A stretch of 64,000 bases of DNA from MPNP01 sp963668325 (GCA_963668325.1 OY764222.1:2294001-2358000); one strand, 5' to 3'. Shown: positions 33,671 through 43,298, numbered from the stretch's first letter. The notes: generated from the letters alone by a model not told the origin. Numbers and translations: made by a program.

Positions 33671-34630
33671 ATGACAACATCAGACCTTTCGGTTCCAAAG
33701 ATCAGGCATCCGGAAAAAGCACATAGAGAATCCCATCCAATTTTACGAAAACCAAAATGGATTAGGGTCAAAGCTCCTACTTCTGAAGGTTATAGGAAGA
33801 CAAGAGATATTCTACGGGATAATAATCTGGTTACCGTTTGTGAAGAAGCTTCCTGTCCCAATGTCGGTGAATGTTGGAGTAAAAGTCACGCCACATTCAT
33901 GATTATGGGAGAAATCTGTACCAGAGGTTGTACCTTTTGTAATGTTACAACGGGAAAACCAGATGAATTGGATCCCTTTGAACCAGGCCGGGCCTCTAAT
34001 GCTGTCCACAAGCTTGGATTAAGGCATGTCGTTGTAACAAGTGTTGATCGGGATGACTTGAATGATGGTGGTGCTGAACATTTTGCCATGACCATCAGGG
34101 CAATTAAACACAAAAACCCGGAAACAACCATCGAAATATTGACGCCGGATTTCCTCAGGTGTAAACCAAGTGCCCTGGAAATGGTAATAAATGCCTACCC
34201 CGATATATTTAATCATAACCTGGAAACGGTTCCAGCTCTGTATCCAACCGTTCGACCAGGTGCTCGCTATTTTCATTCCTTGCAATTACTCTACCGTGCG
34301 AAGGAATTATCACCAAAGTTATTCACCAAATCCGGGATCATGGTTGGCTTGGGAGAGAAAAAAAATGAGGTTATCCAGGTTATGGACGATCTTCGATCGG
34401 CAAACGTCGACTTTATCACAATCGGGCAATACCTCCAACCGACGCCAAAGCATCATCCGATAAAGAGATTTATTACCCCAGAGGAATTCGAGACCTACGA
34501 AAGAATTGCTTATGGAAAGGGCTTTCTAATGGTTTCCTCTAGCCCATTGACAAGATCAAGTTATCATGCCGAAGAAGATTTCTTTCGACTCCGGGAAGCC
34601 AGATACAATCAAATTAAGAATTTAAATTAA
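33671..34630 (+). CDS. lipA: Lipoyl synthase
   Basis: A 319-residue radical-SAM enzyme. The auxiliary cluster cysteines are in CEEASCPNVGEC (CX4CX5C), the radical SAM cluster in CTRGCTFC (CX3CX2C), and the C-terminal RSSYHAEE gives the RSSY serine ligand. It inserts two sulfurs into octanoyl chains of lipoyl domains. The N-terminal ~40 residues are longer than in E. coli, as in many alphaproteobacteria. It is divergent from catalase. Confidence 0.96.
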   Translation: MTTSDLSVPKIRHPEKAHRESHPILRKPKWIRVKAPTSEGYRKTRDILRDNNLVTVCEEASCPNVGECWSKSHATFMIMGEICTRGCTFCNVTTGKPDELDPFEPGRASNAVHKLGLRHVVVTSVDRDDLNDGGAEHFAMTIRAIKHKNPETTIEILTPDFLRCKPSALEMVINAYPDIFNHNLETVPALYPTVRPGARYFHSLQLLYRAKELSPKLFTKSGIMVGLGEKKNEVIQVMDDLRSANVDFITIGQYLQPTPKHHPIKRFITPEEFETYERIAYGKGFLMVSSSPLTRSSYHAEEDFFRLREARYNQIKNLN

Positions 34631-34911
34631 ATCCTTTTCAAGCTGCCGTAATCACTACACGCTGACTCCTCGAAGCACGGATTCTTACCTTTGATAACAG
34701 TTCCACAAGTCCTGATCATCGCTAGGTCGATAAACAATTTGACGTAGCAAGCAAAAATCGAAGAAACAAAACACAAGAAAAACGCTATTGCCGGTGGTAT
34801 CACATCTGGTATTTTATTCGACCTAATTGGTTGGATTTTTGTAGGGATTGTTACCTGTCGGCTTTTCGCTGCAATCTATAACTAGCCGATTGGCAAAGAA
34901 GGCAATTTGGA
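34631..34911 (+). other. Intergenic stretch with a hydrophobic open remnant
   Basis: No gene with a start codon. From about 34755 a start-less frame reads NAIAGGITSGILFDLIGWIF, VGIVTCRLFAAIYN and stops at 34884; it looks like the membrane-spanning tail of a lost protein. The rest is featureless. Confidence 0.3.
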
Positions 34912-35352
34912 ATGAAACGAAAAACAATTCTGACTATTTTGGCTACATTAATTGTGGGGTATAGTGTATTTCAATGGCAGACAAACAACGATGAACAAGA
35001 CATTGTGCTTGAGGACAACATAGAACAAGACAGCGAGTTGGTGGTTGTGAAGTTGCCGGAACGTTTCTCAGATAGCGTCATTATAGGCGAACGTATTTTT
35101 GAAGCAAAATGTGCTTCGTGTCATGGTCAAAACGCAGCAGGGCAAAAGGGTGTCGCTCCATCCCTGATACACAAAATCTATGAACCATCTCATCACGGTG
35201 ATGAAAGCTTTCAACGTGCGGTAGCCCTTGGCGTTCGGGCTCACCACTGGCCATTTGGCGATATGCCACCGGTAGAAGGTCTAACCCGGGCTGAAGTCGC
35301 CACAATTATAGCCTTTGTTCGCGAGCTACAGAGGGAAAATGGAATCGACTAA
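34912..35352 (+). CDS. Membrane-anchored c-type cytochrome
   Basis: A 146-residue protein with an N-terminal membrane anchor (TILTILATLIVGYSVFQW) and one haem-binding CASCH motif in EAKCASCHGQNAAGQKGVAP; the methionine ligand is in WPFGDMPPVEGLTRAEVATI. This is a small class I cytochrome of the periplasm. It heads a three-gene set with copC and copD, spaced by 25 bp and 6 bp, so an electron or copper role is likely. Confidence 0.8.
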   Translation: MKRKTILTILATLIVGYSVFQWQTNNDEQDIVLEDNIEQDSELVVVKLPERFSDSVIIGERIFEAKCASCHGQNAAGQKGVAPSLIHKIYEPSHHGDESFQRAVALGVRAHHWPFGDMPPVEGLTRAEVATIIAFVRELQRENGID

Positions 35353-35377
35353 CCGGCCAAGCAACGAAGGAAAAAAA

Positions 35378-35734
35378 ATGAATCGCATTTTCAATCTAAT
35401 AACAATGGCCGCATTTGCTGTAGTTTTAATATCTCAGGCCCTAGCACATTCCAATATCGAAATGACTATACCAAATAATGAAGCTATTTTGGATGAAGTT
35501 CCTACTACTGTTTCCATCCATATGTCTAAAAAAACCCGTTTGACAAAAGTTGAAATGCAACACGAAAACGATAGAATTCTTGAACTCGATATCTCAAGAT
35601 ACAAAGGGTTCGAAAAAGAGTTCACATTACCAATAGAGCCAATGGGGGTTGGAGTTTATAGCATTTCCTGGCGTGCTCTTAGCCAGGATGGTCATCCAAT
35701 TCAGGGTAAATTCACGTTTACCGTAATGGAATAG
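35378..35734 (+). CDS. copC: Copper-binding protein CopC
   Basis: A 118-residue periplasmic protein: signal peptide to about residue 24 (AAFAVVLISQALAHS), then the His1 of the mature chain in AHSNIEMTIPNNE, and a beta-sandwich ending GVYSISWRALSQDGHPIQGK, the CopC C-terminal signature with a second copper-ligand Asp/His pair. I chose the ATG at 35378 with GAAGG upstream over a longer TTG form. It binds Cu(II) and works with CopD, whose gene follows six bases later. Confidence 0.85.
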   Translation: MNRIFNLITMAAFAVVLISQALAHSNIEMTIPNNEAILDEVPTTVSIHMSKKTRLTKVEMQHENDRILELDISRYKGFEKEFTLPIEPMGVGVYSISWRALSQDGHPIQGKFTFTVME

Positions 35735-35740
35735 TTGCTT

Positions 35741-36613
35741 ATGGACATCTTGAGTCTTTTTGCAATCATATCAAAGTTCACGCTCTACATAGGTTCTTTG
35801 TTTGCCTCCGGCACAGTTTTCTATTTGATATTCTTTGAAGAAAATAAAGCCCAATCTATTTTTAATGGTTGGCGAATAATTAATCTATTTGCTATTATTG
35901 GGTTGGTTTCTGCTTTGACGGGTTATGCCTTAGCAGCTGCAAGATTGACTGGTGAAATCGCTGGTGCATTTGATCCAGAAATGCTGGGTATTCTTTGGCA
36001 AACTCCTGCGGGAACCGCATTATTATTACGTGTTCTTGGATTATCCCTCATACTGTTTGGGGGTTTTGCTAGTAGATTGAGCCACAGTATAGCGGTTATT
36101 GGCTGTTTGCTAGTACTCGGGTCATTCACTCAAATTGGTCATGTAGCAGGTGTCCCGGGCTTTCTTTTTCAGATTTTACTATTCATACATTTGATTGGAA
36201 TTACTCTTTGGATTGGAATTTTACTTCCCTTATATCGGTTGAGCTTAAATCCTTCACAGATTGAAACAACCGCAGAGATTGCATATCGATTTGGCCGACT
36301 AGCAGTATTTTTTGTGCCCATATTATTAATTGCGGGTGGCTGGATTGCTTTTCAGGTGGTAAATTCTTTTGAAAATTTATTGACCACGAGATACGGCCAG
36401 ACTCTGCTTATCAAGGTTGCAATTGTGACAGGCCTGTTAGGCTTGGGAGCTGCCAACAAGTTACGGTTTGTTCCTGCGTTAAAGACCGGAGATTCTGATG
36501 CTCTGAAACATCTTCAATATTCAGTCCTGGTCGAGATTATGTTGGCTTTTTTCATTCTTTCTATAACTGCGGTTTTAACGAGTGTTCTCTTCTTACCGGA
36601 GGTTCACTCATGA
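35741..36613 (+). CDS. copD: Copper resistance/uptake membrane protein CopD
   Basis: A 290-residue integral membrane protein with about eight spans: residues 5-30, 45-70, 85-105, 110-130, 140-165, 190-210, 225-245 and 265-290. HLIGITLWIGILLPLYRLSL and the preceding histidines are typical of CopD. It moves copper across the inner membrane with CopC. ATG at 35741 is six bases after the copC stop; a TTG at 35735 is possible. Confidence 0.8.
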   Translation: MDILSLFAIISKFTLYIGSLFASGTVFYLIFFEENKAQSIFNGWRIINLFAIIGLVSALTGYALAAARLTGEIAGAFDPEMLGILWQTPAGTALLLRVLGLSLILFGGFASRLSHSIAVIGCLLVLGSFTQIGHVAGVPGFLFQILLFIHLIGITLWIGILLPLYRLSLNPSQIETTAEIAYRFGRLAVFFVPILLIAGGWIAFQVVNSFENLLTTRYGQTLLIKVAIVTGLLGLGAANKLRFVPALKTGDSDALKHLQYSVLVEIMLAFFILSITAVLTSVLFLPEVHS

Positions 36614-37013
36614 TAACTCGTTGACATTTTCTTGTGTCCACCCAATCTGGCCCTTGCAGATAATGCCATACGACTGCGGGCCGATCCAGTTGAACTTAAC
36701 CTTTTATCAAACCAGCATGACCAGATTTGTAACAAGGTTTAAAGAAAATTTTGTAATGTGTTATGTTGACTTGAAATGGCTGTTCAACTCTTTAGTTTTT
36801 ATGGCTTAAGAAGTTTGCTTTGATTTTTTCAGTACTGACTAATAAAGTTAACCAGTTGGTATCGTGTAAAATAGCACACATGGTGTTACATAAATTCATG
36901 AAAAGATATTGTCATCATGGAAACAAGATCTCTACAAATGAAAATAATATCCAAAAAATAATTAAAATTGCATATTTTCAGAGTAGTGGAGATGACCAAG
37001 CAGGATTTTCTTT
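36614..37013. other. 400-bp gap without a supported gene
   Basis: A short frame without a start reads LALADNAIRLRADPVELN and stops at about 36741; it could be the remnant of a further copper-cluster gene. Beyond it the sequence is AT-rich with no domain. The promoter of the RatA-like gene should lie near 36950. Confidence 0.35.
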
Positions 37014-37457
37014 ATGCCAAAACATAGTGAAATAAGAAAATCACCTTATTCCGCCAAAGAGATGTATAATCTGGTAGCAGATATCGAATCATATCCCGAG
37101 TTCATCCCGTGGTGTTCTGGTACCAGAATTCGTTCTGTTAATGAAGAAAATGGCATAAAAGTGGTTGATGCTGATTTATTGGTCTCATTCAAAGTCTTTC
37201 ATGAGAAATTCAGATCGAGGGTTGAACTTATTCCTAGTACCAAGGATATCAACATAAAGTATCTGGAAGGTCCTTTAAAATATCTGGAAAGCAAATGGCT
37301 CTTTAAGGAAGATGGCACAGGGTGTATAGTTGAATACCATGTTGATTTTGAGTTTAAATCACGAATTTTTCAGAAAATAGCAGGTTTGATTTTTCAGGAA
37401 GCAATGCAAAAAATAGTGTCGTCTTTTGAAAAAAGGGCAATTGAAATTTACCATTAA
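37014..37457 (+). CDS. RatA/COQ10-like START-domain protein
   Basis: A 147-residue polyketide-cyclase/START fold protein: YNLVADIESYPEFIPWCSGT near the start, FEFKSRIFQKIAGLIFQEAM near the end. The family is called RatA in enterobacteria and acts as the ubiquinone-binding chaperone Coq10 in alphaproteobacteria and mitochondria; the second role is more likely here. It is 72 bp upstream of iscR. Confidence 0.82.
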   Translation: MPKHSEIRKSPYSAKEMYNLVADIESYPEFIPWCSGTRIRSVNEENGIKVVDADLLVSFKVFHEKFRSRVELIPSTKDINIKYLEGPLKYLESKWLFKEDGTGCIVEYHVDFEFKSRIFQKIAGLIFQEAMQKIVSSFEKRAIEIYH

Positions 37458-37459
37458 CC

Positions 37460-37488
37460 GAATTCAACATTAGCGATATGCTGAATTC
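37460..37488. promoter_or_regulatory. Imperfect palindrome before iscR
   Basis: GAATTCA at 37460-37466 and TGAATTC at 37482-37488 flank AGC-GATAT-GCT. It may be an IscR or iron-related operator, or the end hairpin of the preceding gene; there is no T run. Confidence 0.3.
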
Positions 37489-37529
37489 TTGTGAAACACT
37501 AATTTATCTTGAAGTAAGGAGGTAGCAAA

Positions 37530-38009
37530 ATGCGGTTAAGTACCAAGGGTAGGTATGCAATGGTTGCAATGACCGCCTTGGCGATGACTGATAAGGATGG
37601 CTATACAAATCTGGTAAACATTTCCAAACAGCAAAAAATTTCAATTACCTATCTCGAACAGCTTTTTATGAAACTCAAGAAAGCCAAGCTGATCACAGCC
37701 TCCAGAGGTCCTAGTGGTGGATACAAATTGGCAAAGCCACCTGATGAGATCAGAATTTTGAGGATATTGGAAGCCGTTGAGGAACCAATGAACGCTCTGG
37801 AAACAGGGGCTGGAGTTTCAGGTGGCAGTTCTGGAACCAAGGCACAATCCTTGGCTAATCGGTTATGGGAAGGCCTTTCAGCCCAAGTGTATGTTTATCT
37901 TCATGGGATAAGACTCTCAGATATTATCAATAATGATTTGGTGCCTTGCCCCGCTGTACCGGATTTGCTAGGAATTTATGATAGCAATGAAAATAAGGAC
38001 CTATCTTGA
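37530..38009 (+). CDS. iscR: Rrf2/IscR-family regulator lacking the cluster cysteines
   Basis: A 159-residue Rrf2 protein with the winged helix MRLSTKGRYAMVAMTALAM, ISITYLEQLFMKLKKAKLI and SRGPSGGYKLAKPPDEI. The stretch of residues 88-110 that carries three 2Fe-2S cysteines in E. coli IscR has none here; the only cysteine is Cys140. It therefore either binds no cluster or uses other ligands, as reported for Rhodobacter. It starts the suf operon; an AAGGAGGTAG ribosome site is strong. It presumably controls the downstream Fe-S genes in response to iron. Confidence 0.88.
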   Translation: MRLSTKGRYAMVAMTALAMTDKDGYTNLVNISKQQKISITYLEQLFMKLKKAKLITASRGPSGGYKLAKPPDEIRILRILEAVEEPMNALETGAGVSGGSSGTKAQSLANRLWEGLSAQVYVYLHGIRLSDIINNDLVPCPAVPDLLGIYDSNENKDLS

Positions 38010-39024
38010 TTGGAATGCTACTACTCCAATCAGGAGCGAAGTTCATCAAGCCATCAGGGAAGCATTAGATTATTGGGGCAATCCCTCCTCAATATACCAG
38101 GAAGGAAGAGCGGCAAAAGGCCTGATAGAGAAATCCAGGGCAACCATCGGTGATATCTGTGGTTTTCTACCCGAAGATGTCATCTTTACCTCTGGAGCTA
38201 CCGAGGGAGCAGCTTTGGCACTTCAGGGAAAGGATCTAATTGCCGCAGCCATAGAGCATGATTGTGTAAAATCCTGGACGAATAATTGCTTACAGGCTGA
38301 TAAAAATGGCAGGGTAGAAGTTAAATCCCCCCCTGATTCATGCCTACAGATAGCGAATGGCGAAACTGGAGTAATCCAGAAAATCCCCAATGATCTACAT
38401 GTTTCTGATGGAACACAGGCTTTGGGTAAAATACCTACCCAGGAATATTTCTCACGAGTAAAGATAGCATTCATATCTGCCCATAAGATTGGCGGCCTAA
38501 AGGGGGTTGGTGCCTTGTTGAAGAAACCCGATGCAGAAATAGCTCCCCATATTAGAGGAGGTGGACAGGAGTTTGGTTTCAGATCTGGAACTGAGAATGT
38601 AATTGGAATTGCAGGATTCGCTGCGGCCTTAATAGCAGCAAATAAAGAGTTAAAGGATGGTGAATGGGAGAGGGTAAAAGAACTTAGAGATCTGTTTGAA
38701 GATACAATAATAGATAGTGTCAAAGATGTCGTAGTTTTTGGCAGGGAAACGGAAAGACTGCCAAACACAAGTTATTTTGCTGCTTCAGGTTGGAAAAGCG
38801 AACACCAAATCATAAATTTAGATCTATCTGGATTTGCAGTATCAGCTGGCTCAGCATGTTCATCAGGTAAGTTGCGTTCCAGTGGGGTTCTGGAGGCAAT
38901 GGGGATACCACCTCACCTAATTTCTTCAGCTGTTAGGATTTCTTTGGGACCAACTACGGAAAAGGATGAAGTGCTTAGGTTTGCCAAATTGTGGATAAAA
39001 AAACTAAAGGACTACAGAAATTAA
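37978..39024 (+). CDS. Cysteine desulfurase (IscS/NifS-like)
   Basis: A 348-residue class V aminotransferase. LDWNATTPIRSEVHQAI at the start, FTSGATEGAALAL, the PLP lysine in FISAHKIGGLKGVG and the mobile cysteine in SAGSACSSGKLRSSG. The long SSG loop puts it in the IscS/NifS (group I) class. It overlaps iscR by 32 bp; a second ATG at 37987 is possible. It delivers sulfur for Fe-S assembly; a second desulfurase, SufS, lies at the end of the same operon. Confidence 0.9.
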   Translation: MIAMKIRTYLDWNATTPIRSEVHQAIREALDYWGNPSSIYQEGRAAKGLIEKSRATIGDICGFLPEDVIFTSGATEGAALALQGKDLIAAAIEHDCVKSWTNNCLQADKNGRVEVKSPPDSCLQIANGETGVIQKIPNDLHVSDGTQALGKIPTQEYFSRVKIAFISAHKIGGLKGVGALLKKPDAEIAPHIRGGGQEFGFRSGTENVIGIAGFAAALIAANKELKDGEWERVKELRDLFEDTIIDSVKDVVVFGRETERLPNTSYFAASGWKSEHQIINLDLSGFAVSAGSACSSGKLRSSGVLEAMGIPPHLISSAVRISLGPTTEKDEVLRFAKLWIKKLKDYRN

Positions 39025-39072
39025 TTCTCCCGGTTTGTTTTTGTAAGCATCGGAATTGAAAGGATAATTTGC

Positions 39073-40587
39073 ATGGAAATGGCAAAAATAAAGGACGGTG
39101 TTGATTTGAATACCCTGGAAACGGTTAGATCCGTTGGGGGTAAATACAAGCATGGTTGGGAGACTGAAATTGAAATGGAATTTGCTCCCAAGGGCATCAA
39201 TGAGGATATAGTCCGGCTTATATCACAAAAGAATAACGAACCCCAATGGATGACAGATTGGCGATTGAGCGCTTTCAGTCGATGGAAAGAAATGAAAGAA
39301 CCATCCTGGGCAATGGTAAATTACCCAAAAATTGATTATCAAGATCAATATTACTATGCCAAGCCAAAGAACATGGTAAAACGACCAAAATCACTTGATG
39401 AAGTAGACCCGAGCCTTCTGGAAACCTATCAGAAATTGGGTATACCCTTAAAGGAGCAAATGGTATTAGCGGGGGTTGAAGGAGCCAATTCTACACCCGC
39501 AGATTCACGAAAAGTTGCTGTTGATGCTGTATTTGATTCAGTTTCAGTCGGAACCACCTTTCGTAAGGAACTGCAAAAAGTTGGGGTAATATTCTGTCCA
39601 ATTTCCGAAGCTATTGAGGAATACCCCGAACTGGTTAAGAAATATCTTGGCTCGGTCGTACCAATTACCGATAACTTTTTTGCAACACTGAATTCAGCTG
39701 TATTTTCGGATGGATCCTTTGTCTACGTTCCACCAGGAGTTAGGTGCCCGATGGAGCTTTCAACCTATTTCAGAATCAATGCTGAAAATACCGGACAATT
39801 TGAAAGAACGCTAATCATTGCCGACGAAGGATCCTATGTCAGTTATCTGGAAGGTTGTACTGCTCCCCAGCGAGATACTACCCAATTACATGCCGCTGTC
39901 GTTGAACTTGTCGCACTCGAAGATGCCGAAATCAAGTATTCAACTGTCCAAAACTGGTATCCAGGAGATGAGGAAGGGAAGGGCGGTATATATAATTTTG
40001 TTACCAAAAGAGCAGATTGCCGAGGTGATCGGTCGCATGTTATGTGGACCCAGGTCGAAACCGGATCTGCTGTTACCTGGAAATACCCGTCCTGTATTCT
40101 TCGAGGCAAGGAATCCCAAGGGGAGTTTTATTCAATAGCAATTACTAATAATCTCCAACAGGCTGATACCGGGACAAAGATGATTCATTTGGGGGCAGGC
40201 TCCAAGTCCAGGATAGTTTCCAAGGGAATTTCAGCCGGGAAAGCCCAAAACACCTATCGGGGGCTTGTTTCAGTCCATCCAAGAGCCGGTAATTGCCGAA
40301 ACTATACCCAATGTGACAGTTTGTTAATTGGTGATGGTTGCGGTGCACATACAGTCCCGTATATTGAGGTCAAGAACAACACTTCCAGGGTAGAGCACGA
40401 GGCCACCACTTCAAAGGTTGATGAAGATCAGTTGTTCTATTGCCGGCAAAGAGGAATTGATGAAGAAGCAGCCGTTGCCCTGGTTGTAAATGGCTTTTGC
40501 AAAGAAGTGTTGCAATCGCTACCCATGGAGTTTGCGATGGAGGCTCAACAATTAGTGGCAATTTCTTTGGAAGGTTCTGTTGGTTAA
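39073..40587 (+). CDS. sufB: Fe-S cluster assembly scaffold SufB
   Basis: A 504-residue SufB of usual length with ILRGKESQGEFYSIA, the core beta-helix around RSHVMWTQVETGSAVTWKYP and NTSRVEHEATTSKVDEDQLF near the C-terminus. The conserved cysteine of CRNYTQCDSLLIGDGCGAHT is present. SufB forms the SufBCD scaffold and receives sulfur. It is 48 bp downstream of the desulfurase and 93 bp from the cupin gene. Confidence 0.96.
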   Translation: MEMAKIKDGVDLNTLETVRSVGGKYKHGWETEIEMEFAPKGINEDIVRLISQKNNEPQWMTDWRLSAFSRWKEMKEPSWAMVNYPKIDYQDQYYYAKPKNMVKRPKSLDEVDPSLLETYQKLGIPLKEQMVLAGVEGANSTPADSRKVAVDAVFDSVSVGTTFRKELQKVGVIFCPISEAIEEYPELVKKYLGSVVPITDNFFATLNSAVFSDGSFVYVPPGVRCPMELSTYFRINAENTGQFERTLIIADEGSYVSYLEGCTAPQRDTTQLHAAVVELVALEDAEIKYSTVQNWYPGDEEGKGGIYNFVTKRADCRGDRSHVMWTQVETGSAVTWKYPSCILRGKESQGEFYSIAITNNLQQADTGTKMIHLGAGSKSRIVSKGISAGKAQNTYRGLVSVHPRAGNCRNYTQCDSLLIGDGCGAHTVPYIEVKNNTSRVEHEATTSKVDEDQLFYCRQRGIDEEAAVALVVNGFCKEVLQSLPMEFAMEAQQLVAISLEGSVG

Positions 40588-40680
40588 ATCTTGACAGAAT
40601 AACTCGGGAATACCACTTGAACATCGTTGAAAGACGAAATCAAGCCCGGATTCAATTATCTAAACATAAGAAATAATGAT

Positions 40681-41190
40681 ATGGCCAGTGAAGAAACAGT
40701 AATTGATATTAGTACCCTACAACCTATTGATTTTACTCCTGAAAATTCAACCAAGTTTGGTGGCAAATTTGCAGAAATGGGCAAGACCTTGGGACTTGAG
40801 GGGCTGGGCTGTCGATATTTTGTGGTAAAGCCGGGAAGAAGGGCTTTTCCATTTCATAATCACCTGGGAAATGATGAACTGTTTATCATTATGGAAGGAC
40901 AAGGGATTTACCGCTACGGAGAAAAGACGAGCGAGATTTCGGCTGGCTCGGTTTGTGGAGCCCCCAGGGGAGGAAGAGCAGGAGCTCATCAGATAATCAA
41001 CAATAGTAATGAAGAGTTGAAATACCTGGCCATATCCACTCTGAACGATCCAGATATTTGTGAATATCCTGATAGTAATAAAGTACTGGCCAAGGGAATT
41101 AAACCGGGCAAGGATTTCAGGACAGCTTACATGAAATACATTGGCCTAATGGGAAACCAAGTCGATTATTATCATGGTGAAGAGGATTAG
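40681..41190 (+). CDS. Cupin-domain protein embedded in the suf operon
   Basis: A 169-residue single-domain cupin: LGCRYFVVKPGRRAFPFHNH, then LGNDELFIIMEGQGIYRYG and a second metal-ligand His in GAHQIINN. The two cupin motifs with His/His/Glu/His-like ligands suggest a bound metal. No catalytic function can be assigned. It sits between sufB and sufC, co-directional. The longer frame starts with TTG at 40627, but the ATG at 40681 begins the well-formed part. Confidence 0.75.
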   Translation: MASEETVIDISTLQPIDFTPENSTKFGGKFAEMGKTLGLEGLGCRYFVVKPGRRAFPFHNHLGNDELFIIMEGQGIYRYGEKTSEISAGSVCGAPRGGRAGAHQIINNSNEELKYLAISTLNDPDICEYPDSNKVLAKGIKPGKDFRTAYMKYIGLMGNQVDYYHGEED

Positions 41191-41271
41191 GACTATCCTC
41201 AATTACATAGTTTTGTAGCAGTTTTCCCCATATACCCATATCCAGCTTGCAAATAATTAAAGGAGTAATTT

Positions 41272-42027
41272 TTGTTAAATATTGAAGACTTACATGCGAT
41301 TCTGGAAGACGAGAACAAACCAATTCTGAAAGGAATTAATCTCAAAGTCAAACCCGGCGAAGTTCATGCCATTATGGGACCGAATGGATCTGGGAAATCA
41401 ACACTTTCATATATAATTTCAGGTCGAGATGGGTATGAGGTACCAAAGGGATCTATAACATATAATGATGAGGATATCCTTGAGTTGGAACCTGAGGAAA
41501 GGGCGGCAAAGGGTGTATTTTTAGCTTTCCAGTATCCGATTGAAATTCCGGGTGTTGGCAATATGACCTTTTTGAGGACTGCCTATAATGCTTTGCAGAA
41601 AGCCAGGGATCAGGAAGAAATTTCTGCAAGTGATTTCCTCAAACTTGTTAGACAAAAAGCTTCCGAACTTAAAATTGGTCCGGATCTCCTGAAGCGTCCA
41701 GTGAATTATGGTTTTTCTGGTGGCGAGAAGAAGCGAAACGAAATCCTCCAAATGGCTGTTTTGGAACCTTCCCTTTGTGTGTTGGATGAAACCGATTCCG
41801 GTTTGGACATTGATGCGATGAAGCAGGTTGCCGAAGGAGTTAATGCCCTGCGAAGCCCGGACCGGGCTATAGTTGTTATCACTCATTACCAAAGATTATT
41901 AAATTATATCAAACCAGATATTGTCCATGTGATGGTTGATGGTAAAATTGTTCGTACCGGTGGAGCTGGACTTGCCTTGGATATTGAAAACAATGGGTAT
42001 TCAAATATTCTCGATAACCTGAATTAA
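41272..42027 (+). CDS. sufC: Fe-S cluster assembly ATPase SufC
   Basis: A 251-residue ABC-type ATPase. Walker A is GPNGSGKSTL, the Q-loop FQYPIEIPGV, the signature YGFSGGEKKRNEI, Walker B CVLDETDSGLDID. SufC energises SufBD rearrangement. It starts at TTG 41272 with AGGAG upstream; no nearer ATG is in frame. Confidence 0.96.
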   Translation: MLNIEDLHAILEDENKPILKGINLKVKPGEVHAIMGPNGSGKSTLSYIISGRDGYEVPKGSITYNDEDILELEPEERAAKGVFLAFQYPIEIPGVGNMTFLRTAYNALQKARDQEEISASDFLKLVRQKASELKIGPDLLKRPVNYGFSGGEKKRNEILQMAVLEPSLCVLDETDSGLDIDAMKQVAEGVNALRSPDRAIVVITHYQRLLNYIKPDIVHVMVDGKIVRTGGAGLALDIENNGYSNILDNLN

Positions 42028-42083
42028 GGTTAGCCCTAGAGCATGATAACCCACCGAATTCAAATGAGAAATAGCAACTGATT

Positions 42084-43298
42084 ATGTTTACTGAAGACAA
42101 GAGCGGATACAATTTTCCCAGAAGAGGGGATGAATATTGGAAGTTTACCAAACCTGATCAATTTGTTACTATTTCCGAACAGGCAACCCAAGTTCAAAAT
42201 ACTGGCCAAGATAAATCACCTGGTACCAATCCATCGCTAAGGAATTTTCTTCAAGGCATAGCCAACATTGAGATTGAGCTTCAGCCTGGCAAGATATTGT
42301 TTGATAGCACTGATGGTAGAATAACCAATACGCTTGAAGTCGGACAATTAAGTCAGGTTAAAGGAGAATGGTCCTGGGTTAGCGATCTTGCGGGTATTAT
42401 TGAAAGCAGAATTCAAAAGCCAATACCCAGACCATTTGCAAAATTTTGTATTGATAATAGCCAGGACGGGTTTTGCTTGTGGGCCAAAGGTGAAATCACT
42501 GTCCCCATCTTTTTGAATTATGGCGAGGGCTTTACTGGTGGCAACTATTTACTTCATAACATAATCAGGGTGTCACCTGGTGCAAAATTAACCTTGGTAG
42601 AGATCGGCACCCCATGGTCAGGTATTAATCAAGTAAATGAGGTTCATGTCGAGCCAACCGGAGAATTCAACCATATCAGAGTTTCATACGAAAATCCTGA
42701 AGTTCAAAGTCTCTTCCACCAATACGCCAGGGTAGATGAAACGGCATCATTAAAATCCTTTTCGCTAAACGGAAACTCACTCCTAGCACGCAACGAGCAC
42801 ATAATCGAACTCCCGGAGAATAACTCCAATGCCCATGTTTCAGGCGTATTTGTAGGGAGTGGAAATGTTTCGCAGGATGATACGGTATTTGTTAGGCACG
42901 AGGGACTTAATGGAACTAGTCGACAGGTTTTTCGGAAGGTTTTAAACAATGGAGCTACTGGAGTATTTCAAGGCAAAATTCATGTCAATCCAGGGTCCCA
43001 GAAAACTGATGGCTATCAGAAGAGCCAAGCCTTGCTCCTTGATGAAAAAAGCCAGTTCCTGGTAAAACCCGAATTGGAAATTTATGCTGATGATGTTTCC
43101 TGTTCACATGGGTCTACCTGTGGCAGTATAGATGCCAACGCACTTTATTACCTTCGATCCAGGGGAATTTCAAAAGAGGAAGCGACCTCAATGCTATCGT
43201 TGGGTTTCCTAAAGGAAGTTTTGACTGAAATAGAAAACAAAGAAATTGTGGAGAGGCTTGAGGAGTTACTGACTAACCTGGTCAACGATGCCATCTGA
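42084..43298 (+). CDS. sufD: Fe-S cluster assembly protein SufD
   Basis: A 404-residue SufB/D-type beta-helix protein. DVSCSHGSTCGSIDANALYY, then LRSRGISKEEATSMLSLGFL, is the SufD end signature with the conserved Cys and His at the SufB interface. It is slightly shorter than average. The stop is fused with the next ATG. Confidence 0.92.
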   Translation: MFTEDKSGYNFPRRGDEYWKFTKPDQFVTISEQATQVQNTGQDKSPGTNPSLRNFLQGIANIEIELQPGKILFDSTDGRITNTLEVGQLSQVKGEWSWVSDLAGIIESRIQKPIPRPFAKFCIDNSQDGFCLWAKGEITVPIFLNYGEGFTGGNYLLHNIIRVSPGAKLTLVEIGTPWSGINQVNEVHVEPTGEFNHIRVSYENPEVQSLFHQYARVDETASLKSFSLNGNSLLARNEHIIELPENNSNAHVSGVFVGSGNVSQDDTVFVRHEGLNGTSRQVFRKVLNNGATGVFQGKIHVNPGSQKTDGYQKSQALLLDEKSQFLVKPELEIYADDVSCSHGSTCGSIDANALYYLRSRGISKEEATSMLSLGFLKEVLTEIENKEIVERLEELLTNLVNDAI

